Part shown: positions 36,601 through 44,110 of the stretch, piece by piece
How positions within the stretch are numbered: the first letter of the stretch is position 1
How the letters are laid out: each line of letters begins with the position of its first letter
From: Jiella endophytica
Lineage (GTDB): Bacteria; Pseudomonadota; Alphaproteobacteria; Rhizobiales; Rhizobiaceae
Assembly (NCBI RefSeq): GCF_004519335.1
Contig: NZ_SOZD01000015.1
Location: 1 to 45,929, forward strand
Length of the DNA: 45,929 nt
Direction of reading: 5' to 3'
Notes under the pieces: model-generated
Seen by the model: only the letters and a program-made list of their open reading frames with translations
Database searches by the model: none
Told to the model about the DNA's origin: nothing
Made by a program: the position numbers and the translations under genes

Positions 36601-36773
36601 ACGATCAGACCGCGGGCCCGGGCATCGACCTTGTCGTCGTCGACGGGCCAGCGGTCGGAGGCCTTCAGTAGCGCGGAGACCGCCGCCTGATCGTCCGGCG
36701 CGAAGGGCGCGGCGAAAGGCGCAGGGAAGTGTCCAGCGTCGACTGACCGGGCGGTGCTGGTCTCGGCGGGCAT
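33636..36773 (-). CDS. putA: Bifunctional proline dehydrogenase / L-glutamate gamma-semialdehyde dehydrogenase
   Basis: A 1045-residue PutA converting proline to glutamate in two steps on the inner face of the membrane. The proline dehydrogenase barrel (about 130-440) shows PGISVKLSALHPRY, MVRLVKGAYWDTEIK and GFEFQRLHGMGEALY. The aldehyde dehydrogenase (about 530-1020) shows ISPWNFPLAIFTGQ, VAFTGSTETA, LIAETGGINALI and the catalytic cysteine in SAGQRCSALR. There is no ribbon-helix-helix DNA-binding domain at the N-terminus, so it is not self-regulating like enteric PutA. The ATG at 36773 with GGAG upstream is preferred to the open frame from 36998. Confidence 0.96.
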   Translation of the reverse strand: MPAETSTARSVDAGHFPAPFAAPFAPDDQAAVSALLKASDRWPVDDDKVDARARGLIVGIRKAAGGIGGVEDFLREYGLSSREGLALMILAEALLRVPDAATQDRLIEEKIGAGDWAHHEGGEDRLMTAASAWALGISARIIRPNETPQGVMSGLVKRLGGPAVRQATRQAMRFLGRHFVLGETIDDALERARGFEAKGYRHSYDMLGEGARTMEDAERYYRSYANAIEKIGRKAGNKKLPDRPGISVKLSALHPRYHPLQHERVIAELLPKVEALAEMARGYDLNLTIDAEEAERLEISLDVIDALVKRFDFKGWEGFGLAVQAYQKRAVAVIDHIDALCGAAGIRMMVRLVKGAYWDTEIKHAQEKGLDGYPVYTRKPATDLAYLVCSKALLDRRARIYPQFATHNALTVATILEMAGSDATGFEFQRLHGMGEALYETLRRGGPKPPIACRIYAPVGGYRDLLAYLVRRLLENGANSSFVAMVGDEDVPVDDLLVRPRSVLAEGPARHPKIGLPKDLFSPRKNSAGVESGDRKALASLISERGRAAVTGLAARCEAEAAKKGAEPVEIVSPVDGTVLGTSHHLSAEAATALVGEAARHVTAAEAVPAARRAEMLRKAAGLFESHEAELLAILAAEGGKTLDDAIAEVREAVDFLRFYADEAMRLFGEPVNLPGPTGEENRLTYRSRGVAVAISPWNFPLAIFTGQVAAALAAGNVVIGKPAEQTPLIAARAVELLHRAGFAKEHLYLAPGDGETGAALTSHDLTALVAFTGSTETAFAINRALAARNAPIAPLIAETGGINALIADATALPEQVADDVVMSAFRSAGQRCSALRLLFLQEDVGDRILEMIVGAAKELTVGDPRELATDIGPVIDGEQLAMLQEHVRRMEAEQTIRYRGKVPEGLSGKGHYFAPHVVELDRPEALDREVFGPILHVVRWKTKDFGKILDAIEATGYGLTLGVHSRINETANKVIARLTVGNLYVNRNIIGAIVGSQPFGGSGLSGTGPKAGGPNYLARFAREQVISVNTAAAGGNASLIAMES

Positions 36774-36895
36774 GGCAGTCTCCAGGGCACGAGGGAGCAA
36801 CTTTGGCTTTAAACCTGAAAGACTAGGGAGGATTGGATGCCGCCGCAACGTGAGACTTTCGGCCAATGGGCCTCGACCGACATGCCGATCGCGTC

Positions 36896-37351
36896 TCACC
36901 TCGCGGGCGGAACTTCGCTCCTGCCCGCCGGCGCCGGCTTGCCCGCTGAGCCCGCCTCGTCGCCGTCGAGGATCGCCTCGATCTCCGGATAGAACCACTT
37001 GCGGCCGGGATAGCCCTCGAGCCGGCCGATCTCGTGGCCGTCTTCGCCGATGAGGACGAAAGTCGGCGTGAACACCGCCGGCGTCAGGCCGGCGATGCCG
37101 CCGGTGCGATCGTCATAGATGTTCACCCGGCGGAGCGGCGCGACCCTACCAATGCGGCTCTGGGGGTAATCCGGTGCGATCTCGGCATCGAACTTGCGGC
37201 AGAACGGGCAGCCCGGCTGCTCGAACATCAGGAGTTCGTCGGCCCAGGATGCGGCGGGCCGGCAGGTCAGCGCCAGGACAAGCGCCAAGAGAAAAGCGGC
37301 GGCCATTGCCAGCCGCCGCCCGAAGATCGTCCGATTTCGCGCCGTCGCCAT
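36896..37351 (-). CDS. Exported thioredoxin-fold protein
   Basis: A 151-residue protein: signal peptide 1-37 (FLLALVLALTC, ending ASWADE), then a thioredoxin fold with CPFC at 48-51 and PTFVLI before the last helix. It likely works on periplasmic disulfides; the partner is unknown. The C-terminal ~25 residues are Pro/Ala-rich. A second start at 37363 would add four residues. It lies upstream of putA on the same strand with a 122-bp gap, so it may have its own transcript. Confidence 0.82.
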   Translation of the reverse strand: MATARNRTIFGRRLAMAAAFLLALVLALTCRPAASWADELLMFEQPGCPFCRKFDAEIAPDYPQSRIGRVAPLRRVNIYDDRTGGIAGLTPAVFTPTFVLIGEDGHEIGRLEGYPGRKWFYPEIEAILDGDEAGSAGKPAPAGRSEVPPAR

Positions 37352-37440
37352 GCAAGGGATCATAGGGCCCGGACGAAAGAACGCGACGCGACGTTTCGCC
37401 CGGCTGCGAAAAGCGCGCCGGGCGAGGTCGCTGGCAAGCC

Positions 37441-38352
37441 TCAGCTGTAAATGTCCATCACCTCATTAAGGAGCGCGATGGCCTCTTCCTTCGGACGCTG
37501 GAAGGAATTGCGGCCGATGATCGAGCCATTGCCGCCGCCTTCGCGGATGGCGCGGACCTCTTCGAGAAGCTCCGAGGTGTTCTTCGCCGCCCCGCCGGAG
37601 AAGACGACGACGCGCTTGCCGTTGAAGGCGGCCTGCATGACATGCTTGACCCGGCCGGCCATGCTGGCGCTGTCGACCGGATATTTCTCGTAGGTCGACT
37701 TCGCCGCATCGAGATCGATGTGCGAGGTCGGCAGCTTCACCTTGATGATCGTCGCCCCCATCAGCGCCGCCATGTGCGCGGCATAGGCGATGATGTCCGT
37801 GCCGGTCTCGCCGTCCTTGGTCACCTTGCCGCCGCGCGGATAGGACCAGACGACCGAGATCAGCCCGCGCGACTTGGCGTAGTGGCTGATCTCGCGCAGC
37901 TCCTCGATCATCTCGTAGGAGCACTCCGACCCCGGATAGATGGTGAAGCCGACGCCGATGCAGCCGAGGCGCATCGCATCGTCGACGGTGCCGGTGAGGG
38001 CCTGGTCGTTGTTCGAGACCAGCGAATTGCCGCTGTTGACCTTGAGGATCAGCGGCACCTCGCCGGCGAAGGTGTCGGCGCCCTGCTCGAGCAGGCCGAG
38101 CGGCGCGGCATAGCCGGAGACGCCGGATTCGATCGCCAGCTCGTAGAGGTAATGCGGATCGTAGGCGGCCGGGTTCGGCGCGAAGGAGCGGGCCGGCCCG
38201 TGCTCGAAGCCCTGATCGACCGGCAGGATCACCATCCGCCCGGTGCCGCCGAGGCGGCCGTGCATCAGGAGCCGGGAGAGATTGCTCTTCAGTCCCGGAG
38301 TCTCGCCTTCGTACCAGGAGAGAATTTTCCGTACGACCTCGGTTCTGAGCAT
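37441..38352 (-). CDS. Class I fructose-bisphosphate aldolase, DhnA/FbaB type
   Basis: A 303-residue protein of the archaeal-type (DhnA) aldolases, which form a Schiff base and need no metal. VILPVDQGFEHGP near 41-53, FTIYPGSECSYEMIEE, and ATIIKVKLPTS near 200-210 with the candidate Schiff-base lysine (K204 or K206) are visible, followed by VVVFSGGAAK for phosphate binding. It cleaves or forms fructose 1,6-bisphosphate in the cytoplasm. The frame opens at 38391, but the ATG at 38352 matches the usual N-terminus and has AAGGA upstream. Divergent from homospermidine synthase. Confidence 0.92.
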   Translation of the reverse strand: MLRTEVVRKILSWYEGETPGLKSNLSRLLMHGRLGGTGRMVILPVDQGFEHGPARSFAPNPAAYDPHYLYELAIESGVSGYAAPLGLLEQGADTFAGEVPLILKVNSGNSLVSNNDQALTGTVDDAMRLGCIGVGFTIYPGSECSYEMIEELREISHYAKSRGLISVVWSYPRGGKVTKDGETGTDIIAYAAHMAALMGATIIKVKLPTSHIDLDAAKSTYEKYPVDSASMAGRVKHVMQAAFNGKRVVVFSGGAAKNTSELLEEVRAIREGGGNGSIIGRNSFQRPKEEAIALLNEVMDIYS

Positions 38353-38776
38353 GATTTGGGTGTCCTTCGGCAAACGACAGGAATGGCGCATCGAGCAGGG
38401 ATGCTTGCCGTTTCTTTTGTAGGCATATCGGTGTGACGTCCAGACGGGCCGTCTTGCACCAATCGATTAAAACCGCCGATCGCGGCCAAAGATCGAAAAA
38501 ACTTTTTGATCGCAGGCTCGCCGCCTGCGCTTTGACGAGCGGCGATGCGCCCCGGCCACCTGTCGGACGTTGGGGCAATCTGCAGGAACCGGCGTTGCGC
38601 CGGCGGGCTCGAACGCTACTTCGCGGCGCGGCGGCTTTTTCGGGTTGAAGCCGACATTTCGCTTTTATTTGACACGGAAACCGTCTAGCGCGGCGCCAAC
38701 CAGAACCCTCACCCGAGCCCCGTCACCGGGGCCGGACACGCGCCGTTTCCCCGCGCCCAAGGAGTTGATAGCCAAG
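38353..38776. other. Divergent intergenic region between aldolase and homospermidine synthase
   Basis: No gene. It holds several inverted repeats: GATCgAAAAA/TTTTTgATC (38491-38511), CGCAGGC/GCCTGCG with loop TCGCC (38511-38529) and CCGGCG/CGCCGG (about 38588-38602). A TTGACA lies at 38669-38674 without a well-spaced -10. The A/T-rich first repeat could be an operator for either gene. The homospermidine synthase frame stays open back to 38570, but the extra residues look non-coding. Confidence 0.5.
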
Positions 38777-40222
38777 ATGGCCGACAGCCAGCATCAGGTT
38801 CACGCCAAGATTTCCGGCCCGGTCGTGATGATCGGCTTCGGCTCGATCGGCAAGGGCACGCTGCCGTTGATCGAGCGGCATTTCGATTTCGACCGCAGCC
38901 GCTTCGTCGTCATCGATCCTGACGATTCGGATCGCGCGCTGCTCGACGAGCGCGGCATCCGCTTCGTCCACGAGGCGGTGACGCGCAAGAACTACGAGGA
39001 GCTTCTCACCCCGCTTCTCACCGAGGGCGAAGGCCAGGGCTTCTGCGTCAACCTTTCGGTCGACACCGGCTCGCTCGATCTCATCAAGCTCTGCCGCAAG
39101 CTCGGCGTTCTCTACATCGACACCGTCGTCGAGCCGTGGCTCGGCTTCTATTTCGACAAGAACATGTCGAATGCCGAGCGCACCAACTACGCGCTGCGCG
39201 AGACGGTCCGGAAGGAAAAGAAGAAGAGCCCCGGCGGCACCACGGCGGTCTCCTGCTGCGGCGCCAATCCCGGCATGGTCTCCTGGTTCGTCAAGAAGGC
39301 GCTGGTCGACATCGCCCGCGACACCGGCATGGAGTTCGACGAGCCGGGTTTCGACGATCGCGAGGGCTGGGCCAAGCTGATGAAGAAGGCGGGCGTCAAG
39401 GGCGTCCACATCGCCGAGCGCGACACCCAGCGGGCCAAGCACCCCAAGCCGATGAACGTGTTCTGGAACACCTGGTCGGTCGAGGGCTTCCTGTCGGAGG
39501 GCATGCAGCCCTCGGAGCTCGGCTGGGGCACCCACGAGAAGTGGATGCCGAAGAACGCCCATCGCCACAAGAAGGGCTGCCAGGCGGCGATCTTCCTCGA
39601 GCAGCCGGGCGCCAACACCCGCGTCCGCTCGTGGTGCCCGACCCCCGGCCCGCAATACGGCTTCCTGGTGACGCACAACGAGTCGATCTCGATCGCCGAC
39701 TACTTCACCCATCGCAACAAGGACGGCGAAGTCACCTTCCGGCCGACCTCGCACTACGCCTATCATCCGGCGAACGATGCGGTCCTGTCGCTGCACGAGC
39801 TGTTCGGCGCTGCCGGCAAGATCCAGCCGGAGCTGCACGTCCTCGACGAGAACGAGATCGTCGACGGCATCGACGAGCTCGGCGTGCTGCTCTACGGCCA
39901 CGAGAAGAACGCCTACTGGTACGGCTCGCAGCTCTCCATCGAAGAGACCCGCCAGCTCGCCCCCTATCAGAACGCCACCGGCCTGCAGGTGACCTCGGCC
40001 GTCCTCGCCGGCATGGTCTGGGCGCTGGAGAACCCCGAGGCCGGCATCGTCGAGGCCGACGAGATGGACTACAAGCGCTGCCTGGAAGTCCAGACGCCCT
40101 ATCTCGGTCCGGTGAAGGGCTATTACACCAGCTGGACGCCGCTGGTAGACCGGCCGGGCCTCTTCCCGGAGGACATCGACGAGAAAGACCCCTGGCAGTT
40201 CAAGAACATCCTCGTTCGCTGA
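38777..40222 (+). CDS. hss: Homospermidine synthase
   Basis: A 481-residue enzyme, normal length, that joins two putrescines (NAD-dependent) into sym-homospermidine, the main long polyamine of many Rhizobiales. The NAD fold GFGSIGKG sits at 20-27. Family segments include FCVNLSVDTGSLDLIKLCR, YIDTVVEPWLGFYFD, SCCGANPGMVSWFVKKAL, FWNTWSVEGFLSEGMQPSE and ATGLQVTSAVLAGMVWALE. AAGGAG lies upstream of the ATG at 38777. The decarboxylase at 2305 could supply putrescine. Confidence 0.96.
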   Translation: MADSQHQVHAKISGPVVMIGFGSIGKGTLPLIERHFDFDRSRFVVIDPDDSDRALLDERGIRFVHEAVTRKNYEELLTPLLTEGEGQGFCVNLSVDTGSLDLIKLCRKLGVLYIDTVVEPWLGFYFDKNMSNAERTNYALRETVRKEKKKSPGGTTAVSCCGANPGMVSWFVKKALVDIARDTGMEFDEPGFDDREGWAKLMKKAGVKGVHIAERDTQRAKHPKPMNVFWNTWSVEGFLSEGMQPSELGWGTHEKWMPKNAHRHKKGCQAAIFLEQPGANTRVRSWCPTPGPQYGFLVTHNESISIADYFTHRNKDGEVTFRPTSHYAYHPANDAVLSLHELFGAAGKIQPELHVLDENEIVDGIDELGVLLYGHEKNAYWYGSQLSIEETRQLAPYQNATGLQVTSAVLAGMVWALENPEAGIVEADEMDYKRCLEVQTPYLGPVKGYYTSWTPLVDRPGLFPEDIDEKDPWQFKNILVR

Positions 40223-40406
40223 CCCCGCGGCATGCGGGGCGTGGCCTTCACGCCTCGCCGGGCTCCCTATTCAGGGGAAAAGCGCCGCTCGGCGGCATTT
40301 TCCCTTGACCCTCGGGGCGTCCCGTTCTGAAACACTTCCGGGTTGTCGCAAGCCGGCCCGCATCGCAAAAAAAGACGTCCCACGGCCCATAAACGAGGAT
40401 GAGTTG

Positions 40407-40775
40407 ATGCGCACACGCGAAACGGCAGTCGCTGTCACCCTGATCGCCCTGGCGCTCGGCGCCTGCACCAGCGGCGGCCCCCGCGCCTCCGTCGCGCCGC
40501 GCCAGCAGGGCATCGAGGGGCACTGGAATGCCATCGGCGGACCGGTCGCCTACAGCGCCACCTTCAACAACGGCCGTTTCGCATCGATCGAGCAGGGCAC
40601 CGGCGGCGTATTGGCGACCGGCACCTATTCGCAGCTCGGCCCCGGTCAGATCAACATCCTCTACACCTCGCGCACGACCAATCAGCAGCAGTCGGCGAAC
40701 TGCAACCTCGTGCAGTCGAACCGTCTCGCCTGTGCCGCATCCAACGGCACGCGCTTCGAGTTTTCCCGCGCCTGA
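40407..40775 (+). CDS. omp10: Omp10-like outer-membrane lipoprotein
   Basis: A 122-residue lipoprotein: short signal with lipobox LGAC (C20), then a beta-rich domain of the AprI/Inh type. The pattern QGIEGHW, FNNGRFASIEQ, LATGTYSQLGPGQINI and ANCNLVQSNRLACAASNGTRF follows the Brucella Omp10 layout, including the two C-terminal cysteines that probably pair. GAGG precedes the ATG at 40407. It stands alone with its own terminator. Confidence 0.85.
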   Translation: MRTRETAVAVTLIALALGACTSGGPRASVAPRQQGIEGHWNAIGGPVAYSATFNNGRFASIEQGTGGVLATGTYSQLGPGQINILYTSRTTNQQQSANCNLVQSNRLACAASNGTRFEFSRA

Positions 40776-40831
40776 GGCGGCAATGTCGGGACCGGCCCGG
40801 CCGGGCCGGCGGAAATGGAATGTTGCTGATC

Positions 40832-40862
40832 GACCGTCCGGCGCCAAGCCGGGCGGTCTTTT
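40832..40862 (+). terminator. Rho-independent terminator of omp10
   Basis: An 11-bp stem (GACCGTCCGGC with GCCGGGCGGTC, one G-U pair on the plus strand) and loop GCCAA, followed by TTTT. It lies 57 bases past the omp10 stop. Confidence 0.88.
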
Positions 40863-40866
40863 CGTC

Positions 40867-40890
40867 GAATGCGTTGTCTTCGACGCATTC
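40867..40890. promoter_or_regulatory. Inverted repeat upstream of the hemH promoter
   Basis: A perfect 8-bp inverted repeat, GAATGCGT and ACGCATTC, with an eight-base spacer. It ends 19 bases before CTATAT (40909-40914), a good alphaproteobacterial -10 element, so it covers the -35 region. It could be an operator for hemH; the binding protein is unknown. Confidence 0.45.
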
Positions 40891-41130
40891 AAATAAAGCT
40901 GCAAACCCCTATATCGAAACCGCCAACGGCTGGACCTTGAGGCGCCACCCGAACGGGTAAGCGCGATCGGGCGCCAGGCGCGCCCCCGTGGTCCGGCGAC
41001 GATTTCAACACCGAGAGCGCGACGGAACGAGATTTGCCCGTCATCGCGCTTCATGATTCTGTTTGCGCATGATCTTCTCTGGAAACCGGCTGCCGCTTTT
41101 CAGGATCATGCTCCAGTTCGGGACTTGCGA

Positions 41131-42192
41131 ATGAACGCCCTCACCAAGACGGTCGCCGAGCGGTCGACTGGCCCCCTTCCGGAAGGCCACCCCCCGGTCA
41201 AGGCTGCCAAGATCGGCGTCCTCCTCGTCAATCTCGGCACGCCCGACGGCACCGACTTCAAGCCGATGCGCCGCTATCTGAAGGAATTTCTCTCCGACAA
41301 GCGCGTCATCGAGTGGCCGCGCATCGCCTGGTACCCGATCCTCTACGGCATCGTCCTGAACACCCGGCCGAAGAAGTCCGGCGCCGCCTATGCCGAGATC
41401 TGGAACACCGAGCGCAACGAGTCGCCGCTCAGAACCTTCACGCGGGCGCAAGGGGAAAAGCTCGCCGTCCGCCTCGCCGGCCACGGCGAGGTCGTCGTCG
41501 ACTGGGCGATGCGCTACGGCAGGCCGTCGATCGCCGAACGCGCCGACTATCTGATGGAAAAGGGCTGCGACCGCATCCTGGTGTTCCCGCTCTATCCGCA
41601 ATATTCGGCATCCACCACGGCTACCGTGAACGACAAGTTTTTCGAACACATGATGGCCCAGCGCTGGATGCCGGCGGTGCGCACCGTGCCGGCCTATCAC
41701 GACGAACCGGTGTATATCGACGCCCTCGCCCGCTCGATCGAGAGCCATCTCGCCACCCTCGATTTCGAGCCGGAACACGTCATCGCCTCCTATCACGGCA
41801 TTCCGCAGAGCTATTTCAGGAAGGGCGACCCCTATCACTGCCACTGCCAGAAGACCTCGCGGCTCCTCAACGAACGGCTCGGCTGGCCGAAGGGCCGGCT
41901 GGTCACCACCTTCCAGTCCCGCTTCGGCCCGGAGGAATGGCTGCAGCCCTATACCGACAAGACGGTCGAGAAGCTCGCGAAGGAGGGGGTGAAGTCGATC
42001 GCCGTCCTCAATCCCGGCTTCGTCTCCGATTGCCTCGAAACGCTGGAGGAGATCGCCGGCGAGGCGGGCGAGATCTTCCACGAGGCGGGCGGCGAGAATT
42101 TCTCGCACATTCCCTGCCTCAATGATTCCGATCCCGGCATGGACGTCATCGAGGCGATGGTGCGCCGGGAACTGCGCGGCTGGCTGGACTGA
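41131..42192 (+). CDS. hemH: Ferrochelatase
   Basis: A 353-residue enzyme that inserts Fe2+ into protoporphyrin IX, last step of heme synthesis. Residues: LLVNLGTPDG at 31-40, PQYSASTTATV, catalytic H222 in SYHGIPQSYF, E303 in SDCLETLEEI. CHCQ (C237, C239) may contribute to an iron-sulfur cluster, as in other alphaproteobacterial ferrochelatases, though the full cysteine set is not clear. The frame opens at 41053 but the ATG at 41131 is the usual start. Confidence 0.95.
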   Translation: MNALTKTVAERSTGPLPEGHPPVKAAKIGVLLVNLGTPDGTDFKPMRRYLKEFLSDKRVIEWPRIAWYPILYGIVLNTRPKKSGAAYAEIWNTERNESPLRTFTRAQGEKLAVRLAGHGEVVVDWAMRYGRPSIAERADYLMEKGCDRILVFPLYPQYSASTTATVNDKFFEHMMAQRWMPAVRTVPAYHDEPVYIDALARSIESHLATLDFEPEHVIASYHGIPQSYFRKGDPYHCHCQKTSRLLNERLGWPKGRLVTTFQSRFGPEEWLQPYTDKTVEKLAKEGVKSIAVLNPGFVSDCLETLEEIAGEAGEIFHEAGGENFSHIPCLNDSDPGMDVIEAMVRRELRGWLD

Positions 42193-42224
42193 CGAGGTCA
42201 CCACCGTGCTGCCACGCGGCCCAT

Positions 42225-42242
42225 GCGTCATCCGACTGTAAA
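42225..42242 (+). promoter_or_regulatory. Degenerate Pho-box-like site before the PiT gene
   Basis: GCGTCAT, four bases, CTGTAAA: 10 of 14 positions match CTGTCAT-N4-CTGTCAT, with correct spacing, 100 bases upstream of the transporter start. PhoB represses pit in Sinorhizobium under phosphate limitation, so a site here would be meaningful, but this match is weak. Confidence 0.3.
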
Positions 42243-42341
42243 ATAAGCTGATTAATGATCCGAGCTGGTTCCCGACCGGCTCGGCCACCGGACCGGATCG
42301 GCTGAACCGTGGCGCCAGTCAGATTCGGGAGACGTCGGTTC

Positions 42342-43946
42342 ATGTCGGCAGAAGTTCAAGCTGAGAATACGGGGGCCGGTTCGCCCTTCGACCTGACGCG
42401 GCTCGGGCTCGTCTTCGTCGTCCTGCTGGTCGGAGTGACCGCCTATTTCATCTACTGGGCCTTCGGCTACACCGAGGGACACTTTCCGACGATTCTGGTG
42501 CTGGCGACGCTGTTCGGCGTCTTCATGGCCTTCAACATCGGCGGCAACGACGTCGCCAACTCCTTCGGCACCAGCGTCGGCGCCGGCACGCTGACGATCC
42601 AGCAGGCGCTGGCGATCGCCGCGATCTTCGAGGTCTCCGGCGCGGTCATCGCCGGCGGCAGCGTCACCGACACGATCCGCGACGGCATCGTCGATCTGTC
42701 CCGGATCGCGGTCGAGCCGGCCGATTTCATCTACATCATGATGTCGGCGCTGATCGCCGCGGCGCTGTGGCTGATGTTCGCCTCGAACAGAGGCTGGCCG
42801 GTCTCGACCACCCATTCGATCGTCGGCGCCATCGTCGGCTCCTCGATCACCCTCGGCATCCTGTCGAGCGGCTCCGACACCGCCTTCTCGCTCGTCCAGT
42901 GGGGCAAGGTCGGCCAGATCGTGATTTCCTGGGTGCTGTCGCCGGCGCTCGGCGGCATCATCGCCTATTTCCTGTTCCGCGAGATCAAGAAGCACGTCCT
43001 CGCCTATAACGAGGCGGCCGAGCAGAAGCTCGAGGAGATCCGCCAGGAAAAGCGCGAGCACGCCCGCAGGCACAAGGAAGCCTTCGAGCGCCTGTCGGAG
43101 ATCCAGCAGATCTCCTACACCCACACCATGGCACGCGACGCCCACATCATGGCGGACCGCGACTTCGAACCGGAAGACCTCGAATCCGACTATTTCCGCG
43201 GCCTCCAGAAGTTCGAGCGCCAGCGCAAGGAGCTGCATCCCCACCGGGCGATCGAGAGCTTCGTCCCGCCGATCGCCGCCGTCGGCGCGATGGTGATCGC
43301 CGGCATGCTGCTGTCCAAGGGGCTCGGCAATCTGAAGCTCGACCTCAGCCTGCTGCAGGACGGGTTGATCCTCGCCATGGTCGGCGCCATCGTCTGGATC
43401 GCCGTCTATGTCTTCGCCCGGGCGCTGAAGGAGCGCCAGCTCGGCCGCGCGACTTTCCTCCTGTTCTCCTGGATGCAGGTCTTCACCGCGGCGGGCTTTG
43501 CCTTCAGCCACGGCTCCAACGACATCGCCAACGCCATCGGCCCCTTCGCGGCGATCCTCGACGTCCTGCGCACCGGCAATGTCGGCCAGAACGCCCCGGT
43601 CCCGACGATCGCCATGGTCACCTTCGGCGTCGCGCTGATCGCCGGCCTCTGGTTCATCGGCAAGAACGTCATCCAGACCGTCGGCCACAATCTGACGACC
43701 ATCCACCCGGCCTCGGGCTTTTCGGCGGAGCTTTCCGCCTCGGCCGTGGTGCTGCTCGCCTCGATCCTCGGCCTGCCGGTTTCGAGCACGCACATCCTGA
43801 TCGGCTCGGTGCTCGGCATCGGCCTCGTCAACAACTACACCAACTGGAACCTGATGAAGCCGATCGCCTTCGCCTGGGTGGTTACCCTGCCGGTCGCGGC
43901 GGTGCTCGCCGCCATCGGCTTCGTGGCGCTCAGGGCGGTGTTCTGA
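42342..43946 (+). CDS. pit: Inorganic phosphate transporter, PiT family
   Basis: A 534-residue secondary transporter for phosphate (usually as a metal-phosphate with H+). Both signature repeats are visible: [20 protein letters not shown] near 66-85 and [15 protein letters not shown] near 388-402, each followed by a VSTTH/VSSTH motif. A long charged cytoplasmic loop (about 220-305, rich in Arg, Glu and Lys) separates the halves. The ATG at 42342 has GGGAGA upstream; a GTG at 42309 would add 11 residues. No PhoU-like regulator gene (orfA/DUF47) precedes it, unlike rhizobial orfA-pit. Confidence 0.93.
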   Translation: MSAEVQAENTGAGSPFDLTRLGLVFVVLLVGVTAYFIYWAFGYTEGHFPTILVLATLFGVFMAFNIGGNDVANSFGTSVGAGTLTIQQALAIAAIFEVSGAVIAGGSVTDTIRDGIVDLSRIAVEPADFIYIMMSALIAAALWLMFASNRGWPVSTTHSIVGAIVGSSITLGILSSGSDTAFSLVQWGKVGQIVISWVLSPALGGIIAYFLFREIKKHVLAYNEAAEQKLEEIRQEKREHARRHKEAFERLSEIQQISYTHTMARDAHIMADRDFEPEDLESDYFRGLQKFERQRKELHPHRAIESFVPPIAAVGAMVIAGMLLSKGLGNLKLDLSLLQDGLILAMVGAIVWIAVYVFARALKERQLGRATFLLFSWMQVFTAAGFAFSHGSNDIANAIGPFAAILDVLRTGNVGQNAPVPTIAMVTFGVALIAGLWFIGKNVIQTVGHNLTTIHPASGFSAELSASAVVLLASILGLPVSSTHILIGSVLGIGLVNNYTNWNLMKPIAFAWVVTLPVAAVLAAIGFVALRAVF

Positions 43947-43997
43947 CCCTCCATTCCCGCGGCGCACCACGCGCCGGAGCGACATTGCGGATCTCGA

Positions 43998-44024
43998 AAG
44001 CGCCGGCGTCCATCGCCGGCGCTT
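43998..44024 (+). terminator. Stem-loop after the PiT gene
   Basis: A perfect 11-bp stem (AAGCGCCGGCG with its complement) and loop TCCAT, 51 bases past the transporter stop. No long T-run follows, so terminator strength is uncertain. Confidence 0.6.
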
Positions 44025-44110
44025 GCGTTCGGCAGGAATGACGCGATAGTCAGCCGGGGCCTTCTGCATCCGCCGCCCGGCCGAGAGGCAGGCGGCCCTT
44101 GGAGTTCGGC

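Noticed and set aside
34113-36671. 852-codon plus-strand frame antisense to putA
   Set aside because: Arg/Gly/Asp/Leu-rich shadow translation with no recognisable domain; the putA frame on the other strand has full-length homology features.
42252-44069. 605-codon minus-strand frame over the PiT gene
   Set aside because: Asp/Arg/His/Gly-rich antisense shadow of a membrane protein gene; no start signal or domain.
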